The notes below the pieces were generated by a model. That model was not told the DNA's origin and made no database searches. It saw only the letters and a list, made by a program, of their open reading frames with translations. The translations under genes and the position numbers were made by a program. A stretch of DNA of 10,453 bases from Rhodoferax sp. GTDB taxonomy: Bacteria; Pseudomonadota; Gammaproteobacteria; Burkholderiales; Burkholderiaceae_C. Below, one piece after another: positions 1 through 6,933 of the stretch. Location: assembly GCA_030683195.1 (NCBI GenBank), contig JAUXQA010000205.1:1-10453 (forward strand). Reading direction: 5' to 3'. Each line of letters opens with the position of its first letter. The stretch's first letter is position 1.

Positions 1-1832
1 CGGCGTTTGAGGTGGGCACCCGTCAGTTCGGCTTGCTGATCATGCGCCTGACCCTGCTGCTGGTGCTGTTCACCCTGCTGGTCAATGTGGCCTTGCACCG
101 GCCGCTGCTGGAGTCGTTCCTGTTTGCCGTGGCGCTGGCGGTGGGGCTCACGCCCGAGTTGCTGCCGATGGTGGTGTCGGTCACGCTCACCCGTGGCGCG
201 CTGCGCATGGCCCTGCTCAAGGTGATCGTCAAGCGCCCCTCGGCCATTCAGGACATGGGCGCCATGGACGTGCTGTGTACCGACAAAACCGGCACGCTGA
301 CTGAAGCCAAAATCAAACTGGAGCGCCATGTGGATGCCAGCGGGCAAGACAACCCGCAGGTGCTGGCGCTGGCCTACCTCAACAGCTACTTTGAAAGCGG
401 CCTCAAAAGCCCGCTGGACGATGCGATCCTGGCGCACGAGGACATGGATGTCTCAGGGTGGACCAAAATTGACGAAGTGCCGTTTGACTTTGAGCGCCGC
501 CGTGTGTCAGTGCTGGTGGAGCGGGCGGGCGTACGCCGTTTGGTGGTCAAGGGCGCCCCCGAAGACGTGCTGCGCCTGTGCACGCACTACCAAGCCTCCA
601 CCGGGGAGACCGCGTTGCTGGATGACGCAGCGCAGGCGCGCATCAATGCCTTGTTTGACAGTTTGGGCGAGGAGGGCTTCAGGGTGCTGGGCATCGCCTG
701 GCGTGATGTGGCCATTGACCACCCGCATGCGGTGGTGTCGGACGAGAGTGAACTGGTCTTTGCCGGTTTTGCTGCCTTTTTGGACCCACCCAAAGCCAGT
801 GCAGGGCAAGCCCTGAAGGCCATGGCGGCCAGCGGTGTGGATGTGAAAATTGTGACCGGCGATAACGAGCGGGTCACGCGCCATGTGTGCACCCAGCTCG
901 GCGTGACTATTGCCGGTGTGCTGACAGGCACCGAGGTGGCAGCCCTGGACGACGACGCCTTGCGTGCGCGGGTAGAGAGCGTCAACCTGTTTTGCCGAGT
1001 CAATCCGGCGCAAAAAAACCGCATTATTCTGGCCTTGAAGGCGCGCGGCCATGTGGTGGGTTACTTGGGCGACGGCATCAACGACGCACCTTCGCTGCAC
1101 ACGGCCGACGTGGGGGTTTCCGTGGAAGGTGGGGTGGATGTAGCCAAGCAGGCGGCCGCCATGATTCTGCTGGAAAACGACCTGATGGTGTTGCACCAAG
1201 GAATTCTGGAAGGCCGGCGCACCTTTGGCAACGTCATGAAGTACATCATGATGGCCACCAGCTCCAACTTTGGCAACATGTTCAGCATGGCGGCTGCCAC
1301 CCTGTTTTTGCCGTTCTTGCCCATGCTACCGTTGCAGATTTTGCTCAATAACCTGTTGTACGACGTGTCCGAGATCACGCTGCCCCTGGATAACGTGGAC
1401 GCTGAAGACCTGTCAAGCCCCAGGCGGTGGGACATGGGGTTCATTCGCAACTTCATGCTGACCATTGGGCCTGTCAGTTCGGTGTTTGATTTTTTGACGT
1501 TTTACGCGCTGCTAACGTTGTTTGGTGCGCAGGAGTCGCTGTTTCGCACCGGCTGGTTCGTGGAGTCGATTGCCACGCAGGTGCTGGTGATTTTTGTCAT
1601 TCGCACCCAGCGAAATCCGCTGCGCAGCCATCCCAACCGCTGGCTGGTGTTGACCTCCCTGACGGTGGTGGTGCTTGCGATGGCGTTGCCGTTTACCGGG
1701 CTGGCACCGTACCTGGGGTTTGAGCCGCTGCCGCTGGAATTTTTTGGACTGCTCAGCGTCTTGCTGGTGCTGTATTTGGGTGCTGTGCAAGGAGCAAAGC
1801 AATGGTTTTACAAACGTCAGATGAGGGCCTGA
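1..1832 (+). CDS. mgtA: Mg2+-transporting P-type ATPase, MgtA/MgtB type (5' end outside window)
   Basis: This is the C-terminal part of an inner-membrane P3B-type ATPase that imports Mg2+ using ATP. The frame is open from base 3, and the GTG at base 12 lies inside the gene, so the true start is upstream. About 609 residues are present of the roughly 900 usual in the family; the missing part holds M1, M2 and the actuator domain. Visible in order are an M4 motif VGLTPELLP, the phosphorylation motif DKTGT (bases 282-296), the nucleotide-binding KGAPE (from base 549), TGDN (from base 855), the hinge GDGINDAP (from base 1068), then four to six hydrophobic C-terminal helices. MgtA-specific landmarks are GAMDVLCTDKTGTLT, NLLYDVSEITLP, FRTGWFVES and GFEPLPLEFF near the end. 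No frameshift is seen. It overlaps the next ATPase gene by 31 bases, implying one transcript. Its promoter and any Mg2+-sensing leader lie outside the window. The family call is very secure; mgtA versus mgtB cannot be decided. Confidence 0.95.
   Translation, partial: AFEVGTRQFGLLIMRLTLLLVLFTLLVNVALHRPLLESFLFAVALAVGLTPELLPMVVSVTLTRGALRMALLKVIVKRPSAIQDMGAMDVLCTDKTGTLTEAKIKLERHVDASGQDNPQVLALAYLNSYFESGLKSPLDDAILAHEDMDVSGWTKIDEVPFDFERRRVSVLVERAGVRRLVVKGAPEDVLRLCTHYQASTGETALLDDAAQARINALFDSLGEEGFRVLGIAWRDVAIDHPHAVVSDESELVFAGFAAFLDPPKASAGQALKAMAASGVDVKIVTGDNERVTRHVCTQLGVTIAGVLTGTEVAALDDDALRARVESVNLFCRVNPAQKNRIILALKARGHVVGYLGDGINDAPSLHTADVGVSVEGGVDVAKQAAAMILLENDLMVLHQGILEGRRTFGNVMKYIMMATSSNFGNMFSMAAATLFLPFLPMLPLQILLNNLLYDVSEITLPLDNVDAEDLSSPRRWDMGFIRNFMLTIGPVSSVFDFLTFYALLTLFGAQESLFRTGWFVESIATQVLVIFVIRTQRNPLRSHPNRWLVLTSLTVVVLAMALPFTGLAPYLGFEPLPLEFFGLLSVLLVLYLGAVQGAKQWFYKRQMRA
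1789..1794 (+). promoter_or_regulatory. Ribosome binding site of the second P-type ATPase gene
   Basis: AAGGAG lies 7 bases upstream of the ATG at 1802, inside the last codons of the mgtA-type gene. Its strength and ideal spacing fix the start of the downstream gene within the upstream one, and suggest it can recruit ribosomes itself as well as by coupling. Confidence 0.8.
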
Positions 1833-4423
1833 ACGCGACCGAGGCGGCGCAGCGCCTGCGGGAGGACGGCCCCAATAACCTGCCCGGTGATCAGCGGCGC
1901 AATGGGTGGTTCATAGCCCGGGACACCCTGGCCGAGCCGATGTTCCTGCTGCTGCTGGCAGCAGGGGTGCTCTATGTCGTTTTGGGCGACCTTCAGGAGG
2001 GGCTGATTTTGTTTGGCTTTGTGCTCCTGGTGCTCGCCCTGACGCTTTACCAGGAGGGAAAGACCGAGCATGCACTGGCCGCGCTGCGCGATCTGAGCAG
2101 CCCACGCGCGCTGGTGCTGCGCGGCGGGCAGCCCGTGCGCATTGCCGGCCATGATGTGGTGCGTGGCGACCTGCTGGTGCTGGCTGAGGGCGACCGCATA
2201 GCGGCAGATGCGGTCTTGATCAGCGGCACAGAGGTGCAGGTGGACGAATCCCTCTTGACTGGCGAGCCAGTACCCGTGGATAAGGCCGTCAGCACCGGGC
2301 CTGCCGATGTCGATGCCCACCCCGCAGCGGCCCGGCCGGGGGGAGATGGTCAATCCACCTTGTTCTCAGGCACCCTGCTGGTCAGGGGCCATGGGCTGGC
2401 GCGGGTGACGGCCACCGGCGCACGCAGTGAAATCGGCCGCATTGGTGCCGCGCTGCAGACGCTCACCGCTGAGCCTTCGCCGCTCAAAAAGCAGACGTCC
2501 CGATTGGTCCAGGTCTTGGCGGTGATGGCGTTGGTGACCAGTTTTTTGCTGGTGCTGGCCTATGGTTTGCTGCGCGGTGACTGGCTGGCTGCGCTGCTGG
2601 CCGGCATTGCACTCGCCATGGCCATGCTGCCTCAGGAATTTACCGTGGTGCTGACGGTGATTCCTGCTTTAGGGGCCTGGCGTCTGTCCCGGCAAAACGT
2701 GCTTACGCGGCGCATTGCCGCCATCGAGACCTTGGGCGCGACATCGGTGCTGTGTGTGGACAAGACCGGCACGCTGACTGAAAACCGCATGACCGTGGCG
2801 CACCTGTACGCCGAGGCTCCTTCGCCCCGGGGCGCGGAGCCCCAGTCTGTGGGCGAACACCTGACCATCGATTACACCGACGGCAGCGATTTGCCAGAGG
2901 TTTTTCACACACTGGTGGAGTTCTCGATTCTGGCCAGCGTGACCGACCCGTTTGACCCGATGGAGAAGGCTTTTCACCGGCTTGGTCAGCATTTTTTGAA
3001 GGACACCGAGCATTTGCATCGGGACTGGACCTTGATGCAGGCCTATGGCCTCACCCCCGAGCTGCGCGCCATGTCCCACGTCTGGCGGGCGGTGGACGGG
3101 GAGGCGCATGTGGTGGCGGCCAAGGGGGCGCCGGAGGCCATCATTGACCTGTGCCATCTGGAGACGGCGGCGCAAGGTCGCATTGCCAACGCGGTGGACT
3201 TCATGGCCGCACAGGGTTTGCGCGTGCTGGGTGTGGCCCGGGCGCGCTTTGAGGGGGAAAACTGGCCCGCTATCGAGCACGACTTCGAGTTTCGGTTTGT
3301 GGGTCTGTTGGGGCTGGCTGATCCGCTGCGCCCTGAAATTCCCGAGGCGGTGGCCCAAAGCCGCCGTGCCGGCATTCGCGTAGTGATGATCACCGGCGAT
3401 TACCCCGCGACTGCCCAAGCCATTGCCCGCCAGGCCGGGTTGGAGACCGGCCCACTGCCCGGTCTGCACAGCGGCCTGGCCCCCACGCTGTTGACTGGTG
3501 ACGCCATGGCCGCCTTGAGCGATACGGAGCTGCAGGCCCGCATGCGCACCGTGAGCGTATGCGCCCGCATTGCCCCGGAGCAAAAACTTCGCATCGTGCA
3601 GGCCCTCAAGGCCCATGGCGAGATCGTGGCCATGACCGGGGACGGCGTGAATGATGCGCCCGCCCTCAAGGCCGCCCATGTGGGCGTGGCCATGGGCGGG
3701 CGCGGCACCGATGTGGCGCGCGAGGCAGCGTCTGTGGTGCTGCTGGACGATAACTTTGCCTCCATCGTGGGGGCGGTGCGGCTGGGCCGGCGCATTTTTG
3801 ACAATTTGCGCAAGTCCATGTCTTACATCCTCGCGGTGCATGTGCCCATCGCCGGCATGGCCATTGCGCCGGTGCTGTTGGGGTGGCCGGTAGCCTTGTT
3901 CCCGCTGCACATCGCGTTTCTGGAACTGGTGATCGATCCGGCATGCTCCATGGTGTTTGAAAACGAGCCGTCCGAGGCGGACCTCATGACCCGTCCGCCA
4001 CGTGATGCCAATGCGCCACTTTTTGCCGGCATGACGCTGGTCATGGCTTTGCTGCAAGGCCTGGGCGTACTGGGGGTGGTGCTGGGGGCTTATGCTTGGG
4101 GCGCCCGGTACTTGAATGAGGACGAGACACGTGCCTTTGCCTTTGCGGTGCTAGTCGCGGGGAACCTGGCTCTGATCTTCTCCAACCGTTCCCGGTCTGT
4201 CTCCTTGTGGGCCGCGTTGCGTGTGCCTAACCGCGCGCTCTGGATCGTGACCGGTGTGGCGCTGGGGTTCCTGGCGTTGGCGCTTTACTTGCCATGGCTG
4301 GCGGGGCTGTTCCGGTTTGAATTTTTGCCACTGCCCTATTTGGGGTTGGCGCTCGCCCTGGGCTTGCTCAGCGTGGTCTGGTTTGAGGCGATCAAATTCA
4401 GCCGCCGGCACAAACTGGCTTGA
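1802..4423 (+). CDS. Cation-translocating P-type ATPase, P2-like, substrate unknown
   Basis: A complete 873-residue inner-membrane E1-E2 ATPase. Seen in order: an N-terminal cytoplasmic segment; M1-M2 (about 46-83); an actuator domain with TGE at 153-155; M3-M4 (about 234-290); phosphorylated Asp 320 in DKTGTLT; KGAPE at 441-445 in the nucleotide-binding domain; TGDY at 531-534; GDGVNDAP from 613; and six further membrane helices to about residue 866. Overall order resembles Ca2+/cation P2 pumps, and it is clearly not MgtA-like. The M4 ion-site motif reads PQEFT (277-281), where Ca2+ pumps have PEGLP and, from memory, related uncharacterised bacterial pumps have PEEFP. M6 reads ELVIDPAC (708-715), and M5 has no obvious counterpart of the SERCA acidic residue. 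The substrate therefore cannot be assigned; Ca2+, Mn2+, another cation or a non-classical substrate are all possible. The start is supported by AAGGAG seven bases upstream, and the 31-base overlap with the mgtA-type gene indicates an operon. Family secure, transported ion unknown. Confidence 0.93.
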   Translation: MVLQTSDEGLNATEAAQRLREDGPNNLPGDQRRNGWFIARDTLAEPMFLLLLAAGVLYVVLGDLQEGLILFGFVLLVLALTLYQEGKTEHALAALRDLSSPRALVLRGGQPVRIAGHDVVRGDLLVLAEGDRIAADAVLISGTEVQVDESLLTGEPVPVDKAVSTGPADVDAHPAAARPGGDGQSTLFSGTLLVRGHGLARVTATGARSEIGRIGAALQTLTAEPSPLKKQTSRLVQVLAVMALVTSFLLVLAYGLLRGDWLAALLAGIALAMAMLPQEFTVVLTVIPALGAWRLSRQNVLTRRIAAIETLGATSVLCVDKTGTLTENRMTVAHLYAEAPSPRGAEPQSVGEHLTIDYTDGSDLPEVFHTLVEFSILASVTDPFDPMEKAFHRLGQHFLKDTEHLHRDWTLMQAYGLTPELRAMSHVWRAVDGEAHVVAAKGAPEAIIDLCHLETAAQGRIANAVDFMAAQGLRVLGVARARFEGENWPAIEHDFEFRFVGLLGLADPLRPEIPEAVAQSRRAGIRVVMITGDYPATAQAIARQAGLETGPLPGLHSGLAPTLLTGDAMAALSDTELQARMRTVSVCARIAPEQKLRIVQALKAHGEIVAMTGDGVNDAPALKAAHVGVAMGGRGTDVAREAASVVLLDDNFASIVGAVRLGRRIFDNLRKSMSYILAVHVPIAGMAIAPVLLGWPVALFPLHIAFLELVIDPACSMVFENEPSEADLMTRPPRDANAPLFAGMTLVMALLQGLGVLGVVLGAYAWGARYLNEDETRAFAFAVLVAGNLALIFSNRSRSVSLWAALRVPNRALWIVTGVALGFLALALYLPWLAGLFRFEFLPLPYLGLALALGLLSVVWFEAIKFSRRHKLA

Positions 4424-4432
4424 GCTTGTCGG

Positions 4433-4466
4433 GCGCTAGCAGTAGCGCAGGGGCTGAAATCAGCCC
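4433..4466. terminator. Two adjacent hairpins between convergent genes (possible bidirectional terminator)
   Basis: A perfect 6-bp stem GCGCTA/TAGCGC with a 4-base loop (4433-4448) is followed two bases later by a perfect 7-bp inverted repeat GGGCTGA/TCAGCCC with a 2-base centre (4451-4466). The second repeat includes the stop codon of the minus-strand gene. Neither is followed by a T-run on either strand, so these are not classical intrinsic terminators. The position between two convergent genes is what suggests a role in transcript ends or mRNA 3'-end protection. Confidence 0.35.
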
Positions 4467-5668
4467 AGATGGTCGGTGCGTATCCGGGCCACTTTCTCCC
4501 GGCTGACCATGACCTTGATGTGGTCTGCGTTGATGGGCAGGCGGGTTGCGTATTGAGTGTCCCCGGTGTCGCGGTAGCTGTAACGGCTCAGCGGCATGCC
4601 AGCCGCGTCGATGATGCTTGCCACATGCGGCTGGTTGGCTTTGGCGCCTCTGGCAATGACCACGGCTTTTTCGCCATTGGCCAGTTGCACGTAGGTGCCA
4701 GGCGGGTAAAAGCCCACGGCTGCAGCCATGGCCGAGCCGAACTTTTCGGTGTCTTCGGCCGAGCCTGAAAGCAGCGCCTTGACGGCGCCCAAAGGAGAAA
4801 TGGCCAGCCTGGTTTTCCGTGGTGCCATCTTCGCGACAAAGCTGTCGGCCATGCGCAAAATCCGCCGGGTGGTGAGGTTTCTGGCCAGTCCGTTGGACTC
4901 GTCCTGGTCATGGTGCCAATGCACGATGTCGAGCTGGTCCCGGTCCCATACGCCGAGAGAGCGCAAGATTTCATGGCTCTTGGGGGGGTGATCCTTGATG
5001 ACTTGCCGCTGATGTTCGTTGGGTGCCACGCTCTGGCGCGCCAGCACGCCCTGGTCGCGCGCCATGCCGATGTTCATGGTCAACGCGCTCCTGAACAAGA
5101 CCCGCCGGGTGTGTAGCGGCATGCCCAGCTTCTCTGAGGTGAGCTCGCACACCACGGCTGACAGCAGCGCGTGGGTAGCGCTGTAGCCCAGTGTCAAATC
5201 GGCCAGGGCCTGAAACAACACAAACAGGCACTCTTCGGGCTTGCTGTCCAGCAGTTCCAGTGCCCGGCGCTCAATGCCGGCCAACCTTGGCAAGGGGTGC
5301 AAGGCGGCGCTACCCTGGTAGAGGAGGCCCAGCAGGTTTTCCTGCAAGTCAAGCCAGCCGCCCTGGATCTCCCGGCTCACGGAGTAGTCGGCCAACGATA
5401 TCTCTGCAGGCATGCGCGCTTGCGCAATAACGGCCAGCGCCACCCCATCGCGGATCAGGTTGCCGATCATCCGCTCGTAGCTGTTTTGCCAGGCATCGGC
5501 ATCACCCTGGGTGATGGAGGCGCCGCGGGCCCGCAGCGTCTCCCGGTGGGTCTCATTCAATATCGCTTGCCCACGCTTGAGTAACAACATGCCACCCGGG
5601 GCCCATACATCTACGGGCACCGTCCGGGTGAGGTCAATCAGGTCCAAAGGAAGGGGGACGTACTTCAT
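4460..5668 (-). CDS. Degenerate HD-GYP-like domain protein
   Basis: A 402-residue soluble protein with no signal peptide or membrane segment. The N-terminal part (about 1-90) contains VPVDVW, GGMLLLKRGQ and a WQNSYERM segment, which I associate with HD-domain phosphohydrolases of Burkholderiales. Residues about 110-340 follow the HD-GYP layout: His166 in the first helix, His227-Pro228, His252-His253-Asp254, Asp275 in ADSF, and a C-terminal YPPGTYVQL strand region. Key catalytic positions are lost. The LLHDIGK-type motif reads LTMNIGM (196-202), so His-Asp is Met-Asn, and GYP is replaced near NGL (259-261). Cyclic di-GMP hydrolysis is therefore doubtful; a binding or scaffolding role is possible. 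I chose the ATG at 5668 over an in-frame start at 5710 because it begins at the HD-protein N-terminal domain and overlaps the alr stop as ATGA. No clear Shine-Dalgarno precedes it, which fits translational coupling. Its last bases form a hairpin shared with the convergent gap. Confidence 0.82.
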   Translation of the reverse strand: MKYVPLPLDLIDLTRTVPVDVWAPGGMLLLKRGQAILNETHRETLRARGASITQGDADAWQNSYERMIGNLIRDGVALAVIAQARMPAEISLADYSVSREIQGGWLDLQENLLGLLYQGSAALHPLPRLAGIERRALELLDSKPEECLFVLFQALADLTLGYSATHALLSAVVCELTSEKLGMPLHTRRVLFRSALTMNIGMARDQGVLARQSVAPNEHQRQVIKDHPPKSHEILRSLGVWDRDQLDIVHWHHDQDESNGLARNLTTRRILRMADSFVAKMAPRKTRLAISPLGAVKALLSGSAEDTEKFGSAMAAAVGFYPPGTYVQLANGEKAVVIARGAKANQPHVASIIDAAGMPLSRYSYRDTGDTQYATRLPINADHIKVMVSREKVARIRTDHLG

Positions 5669-6804
5669 GACTCGGCCACCACCACCGGTACCCGGGCGGC
5701 CAGGGCGCACATCAGCTCATAGCCCACCGTGCCCGCGCTGTGCGCCACCTCGTCAATGCCCAACATGGTGCCGTTGGCGGCACGGCCCCACAGTGTGACC
5801 TCGCTGCCAAAGCCCGCCTGGATACCTGCTGCTGACACTGCGCTCAGGTCGACCGTGATCATGTCCATGCTCACGCGCCCAACCACGCGGGTGCGAGTGC
5901 CACTGACCAATATGGGCGTGCCGGTGGGGCACACACGCGGGTAGCCATCGGCATAGCCGCAGGCCACCACACCAATGCGCATGGGTTTGTCCGCCACAAA
6001 AAGCGAGCCATAGCCCACACTGTCGCCCGCTTCCAGTTCCTGCGTGGCGATGATTTTTGAGCTGAGGGTCATGCCGGGCTGCAAGTCCCAGTCCTGCGCA
6101 CTGTGCTCGGGAAAGTCCGGGGAGCTCCCGTAGATGGCAACGCCGGGACGCACCCAGTCAGAGCTGGCAAAGCTGTCGGGGTGGTTACTGGCCTGGGTGG
6201 AGGTCAGGGGGTGGCGCAAGGTGGCAGCACTGTTGCTCAGCGACCGTTCGCCCGGCAGGTCCCGGGTCACTTGGGCAAACACGGCCATTTGTTCAGCAAT
6301 GCCGCGTGTGCCGTCTGCATCACTGAAATGGGTCATCAACGAAATTTCGTCCACCTGGGGCAATGCGTTGAGTCGCGTCCAGGCAGCCCGGTAACGCTGG
6401 GGCGTGAAGCCGAGCCGGTTCATGCCCGAATTCATTTTCAGGAACACCCGGTGAGGCGCATGGGTTTTGTGGGTGGCCAGCATGTCGATCTGCTCATTGC
6501 AATGCACGGTGTGCCACAGGTCCAGGCGGGAGCACAGCTCCAGGTCGCGCAGTTCAAACACGCCTTCGAGCAGCAGAATCGGCCCGCGCCAGCCCAGGGC
6601 GCGCACCCTGCGGGCTTCTTCAAAATCCAGAAGGGCAAAGCCATCGGCCGCGCGCAGCCCTTCAAAGACGTGTTCAATGCCATGCCCGTAGGCGTTGGCC
6701 TTGACGATGGCCCAGACGCGGGCGTCTGGTGCGGCCTGGCGCGCGCGCGCAAGATTGTGATGAAGTGCCTCCGGATGAATGGTGGCTTGGATCGGACGGG
6801 GCAT
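5665..6804 (-). CDS. alr: Alanine racemase (PLP-dependent)
   Basis: A 379-residue cytosolic enzyme that interconverts L- and D-alanine with pyridoxal phosphate, supplying D-Ala for peptidoglycan. The N-terminal TIM barrel carries the PLP lysine in WAIVKANAYGHG (Lys35). Other conserved elements are KMNSGMNRLGF (123-133), THF (158-160), NSAA (191-194) and WVRPGVAIYG with the PLP-contacting Arg219. The C-terminal beta domain has the catalytic tyrosine in GYADGYPR (Tyr284), the active-site motif RVSMDM (310-315), and IDEVAHSAGTVGYE near the end. Length is normal. The start MPRPIQATIH matches the usual N-terminus of betaproteobacterial Alr as I remember it. No Shine-Dalgarno sequence is visible in the 20 bases upstream, and a TATAAG box sits only four bases before the ATG, so a leaderless or very short-leader mRNA is possible. 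The stop codon overlaps the next gene as ATGA. Only one alr-type gene is in view, so alr versus the catabolic dadX cannot be separated formally, but no dadA neighbour is present. Confidence 0.96.
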   Translation of the reverse strand: MPRPIQATIHPEALHHNLARARQAAPDARVWAIVKANAYGHGIEHVFEGLRAADGFALLDFEEARRVRALGWRGPILLLEGVFELRDLELCSRLDLWHTVHCNEQIDMLATHKTHAPHRVFLKMNSGMNRLGFTPQRYRAAWTRLNALPQVDEISLMTHFSDADGTRGIAEQMAVFAQVTRDLPGERSLSNSAATLRHPLTSTQASNHPDSFASSDWVRPGVAIYGSSPDFPEHSAQDWDLQPGMTLSSKIIATQELEAGDSVGYGSLFVADKPMRIGVVACGYADGYPRVCPTGTPILVSGTRTRVVGRVSMDMITVDLSAVSAAGIQAGFGSEVTLWGRAANGTMLGIDEVAHSAGTVGYELMCALAARVPVVVAES

Positions 6805-6838
6805 GGTACTTATATGGGCAATTGGCTGGATGAGGATT

Positions 6839-6864
6839 TTGACACTTCGGGAGCGTGCTATAAC
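6839..6864 (+). promoter_or_regulatory. Candidate promoter for lplT
   Basis: A perfect -35 hexamer TTGACA (6839-6844) and a near-consensus extended -10, TGC plus TATAAC (6856-6864), lie in the 129-base gap upstream of lplT. Their spacing is only 14 bases, shorter than the 16-18 preferred by sigma-70. The extended TGn element might compensate. A transcript starting near base 6871 would have a leader of about 63 bases. Confidence 0.45.
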
Positions 6865-6933
6865 CCGTTACCCGTTGCAGACCCACAAAACAAAACCCTT
6901 CGCATCAGCCTGACTGGTGCGCGCACTGAGACA

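Noticed and set aside
507..1199. Open frame of 230 codons on the - strand within the mgtA-type gene
   Set aside because: Antisense shadow of conserved ATPase domains with no family motif.
2669..4057. Long open frame (462 codons) on the - strand inside the second P-type ATPase gene
   Set aside because: It is antisense to a complete conserved gene. The translation is His-, Gln- and Arg-rich without recognisable motifs, as expected from the opposite strand of GC-rich codons.
5669..5710. Longer start for the HD-GYP-like gene, 14 codons upstream
   Set aside because: The extra residues are Gly/Pro/Arg-rich and overlap the alr coding end. The ATGA overlap and the conserved N-terminal domain favour 5668.
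6103..6933. Upstream in-frame extension of lplT by 277 codons
   Set aside because: It is antisense to alr, has no LplT homology and would cover the divergent promoter region. The family N-terminus begins at the ATG at 6934.
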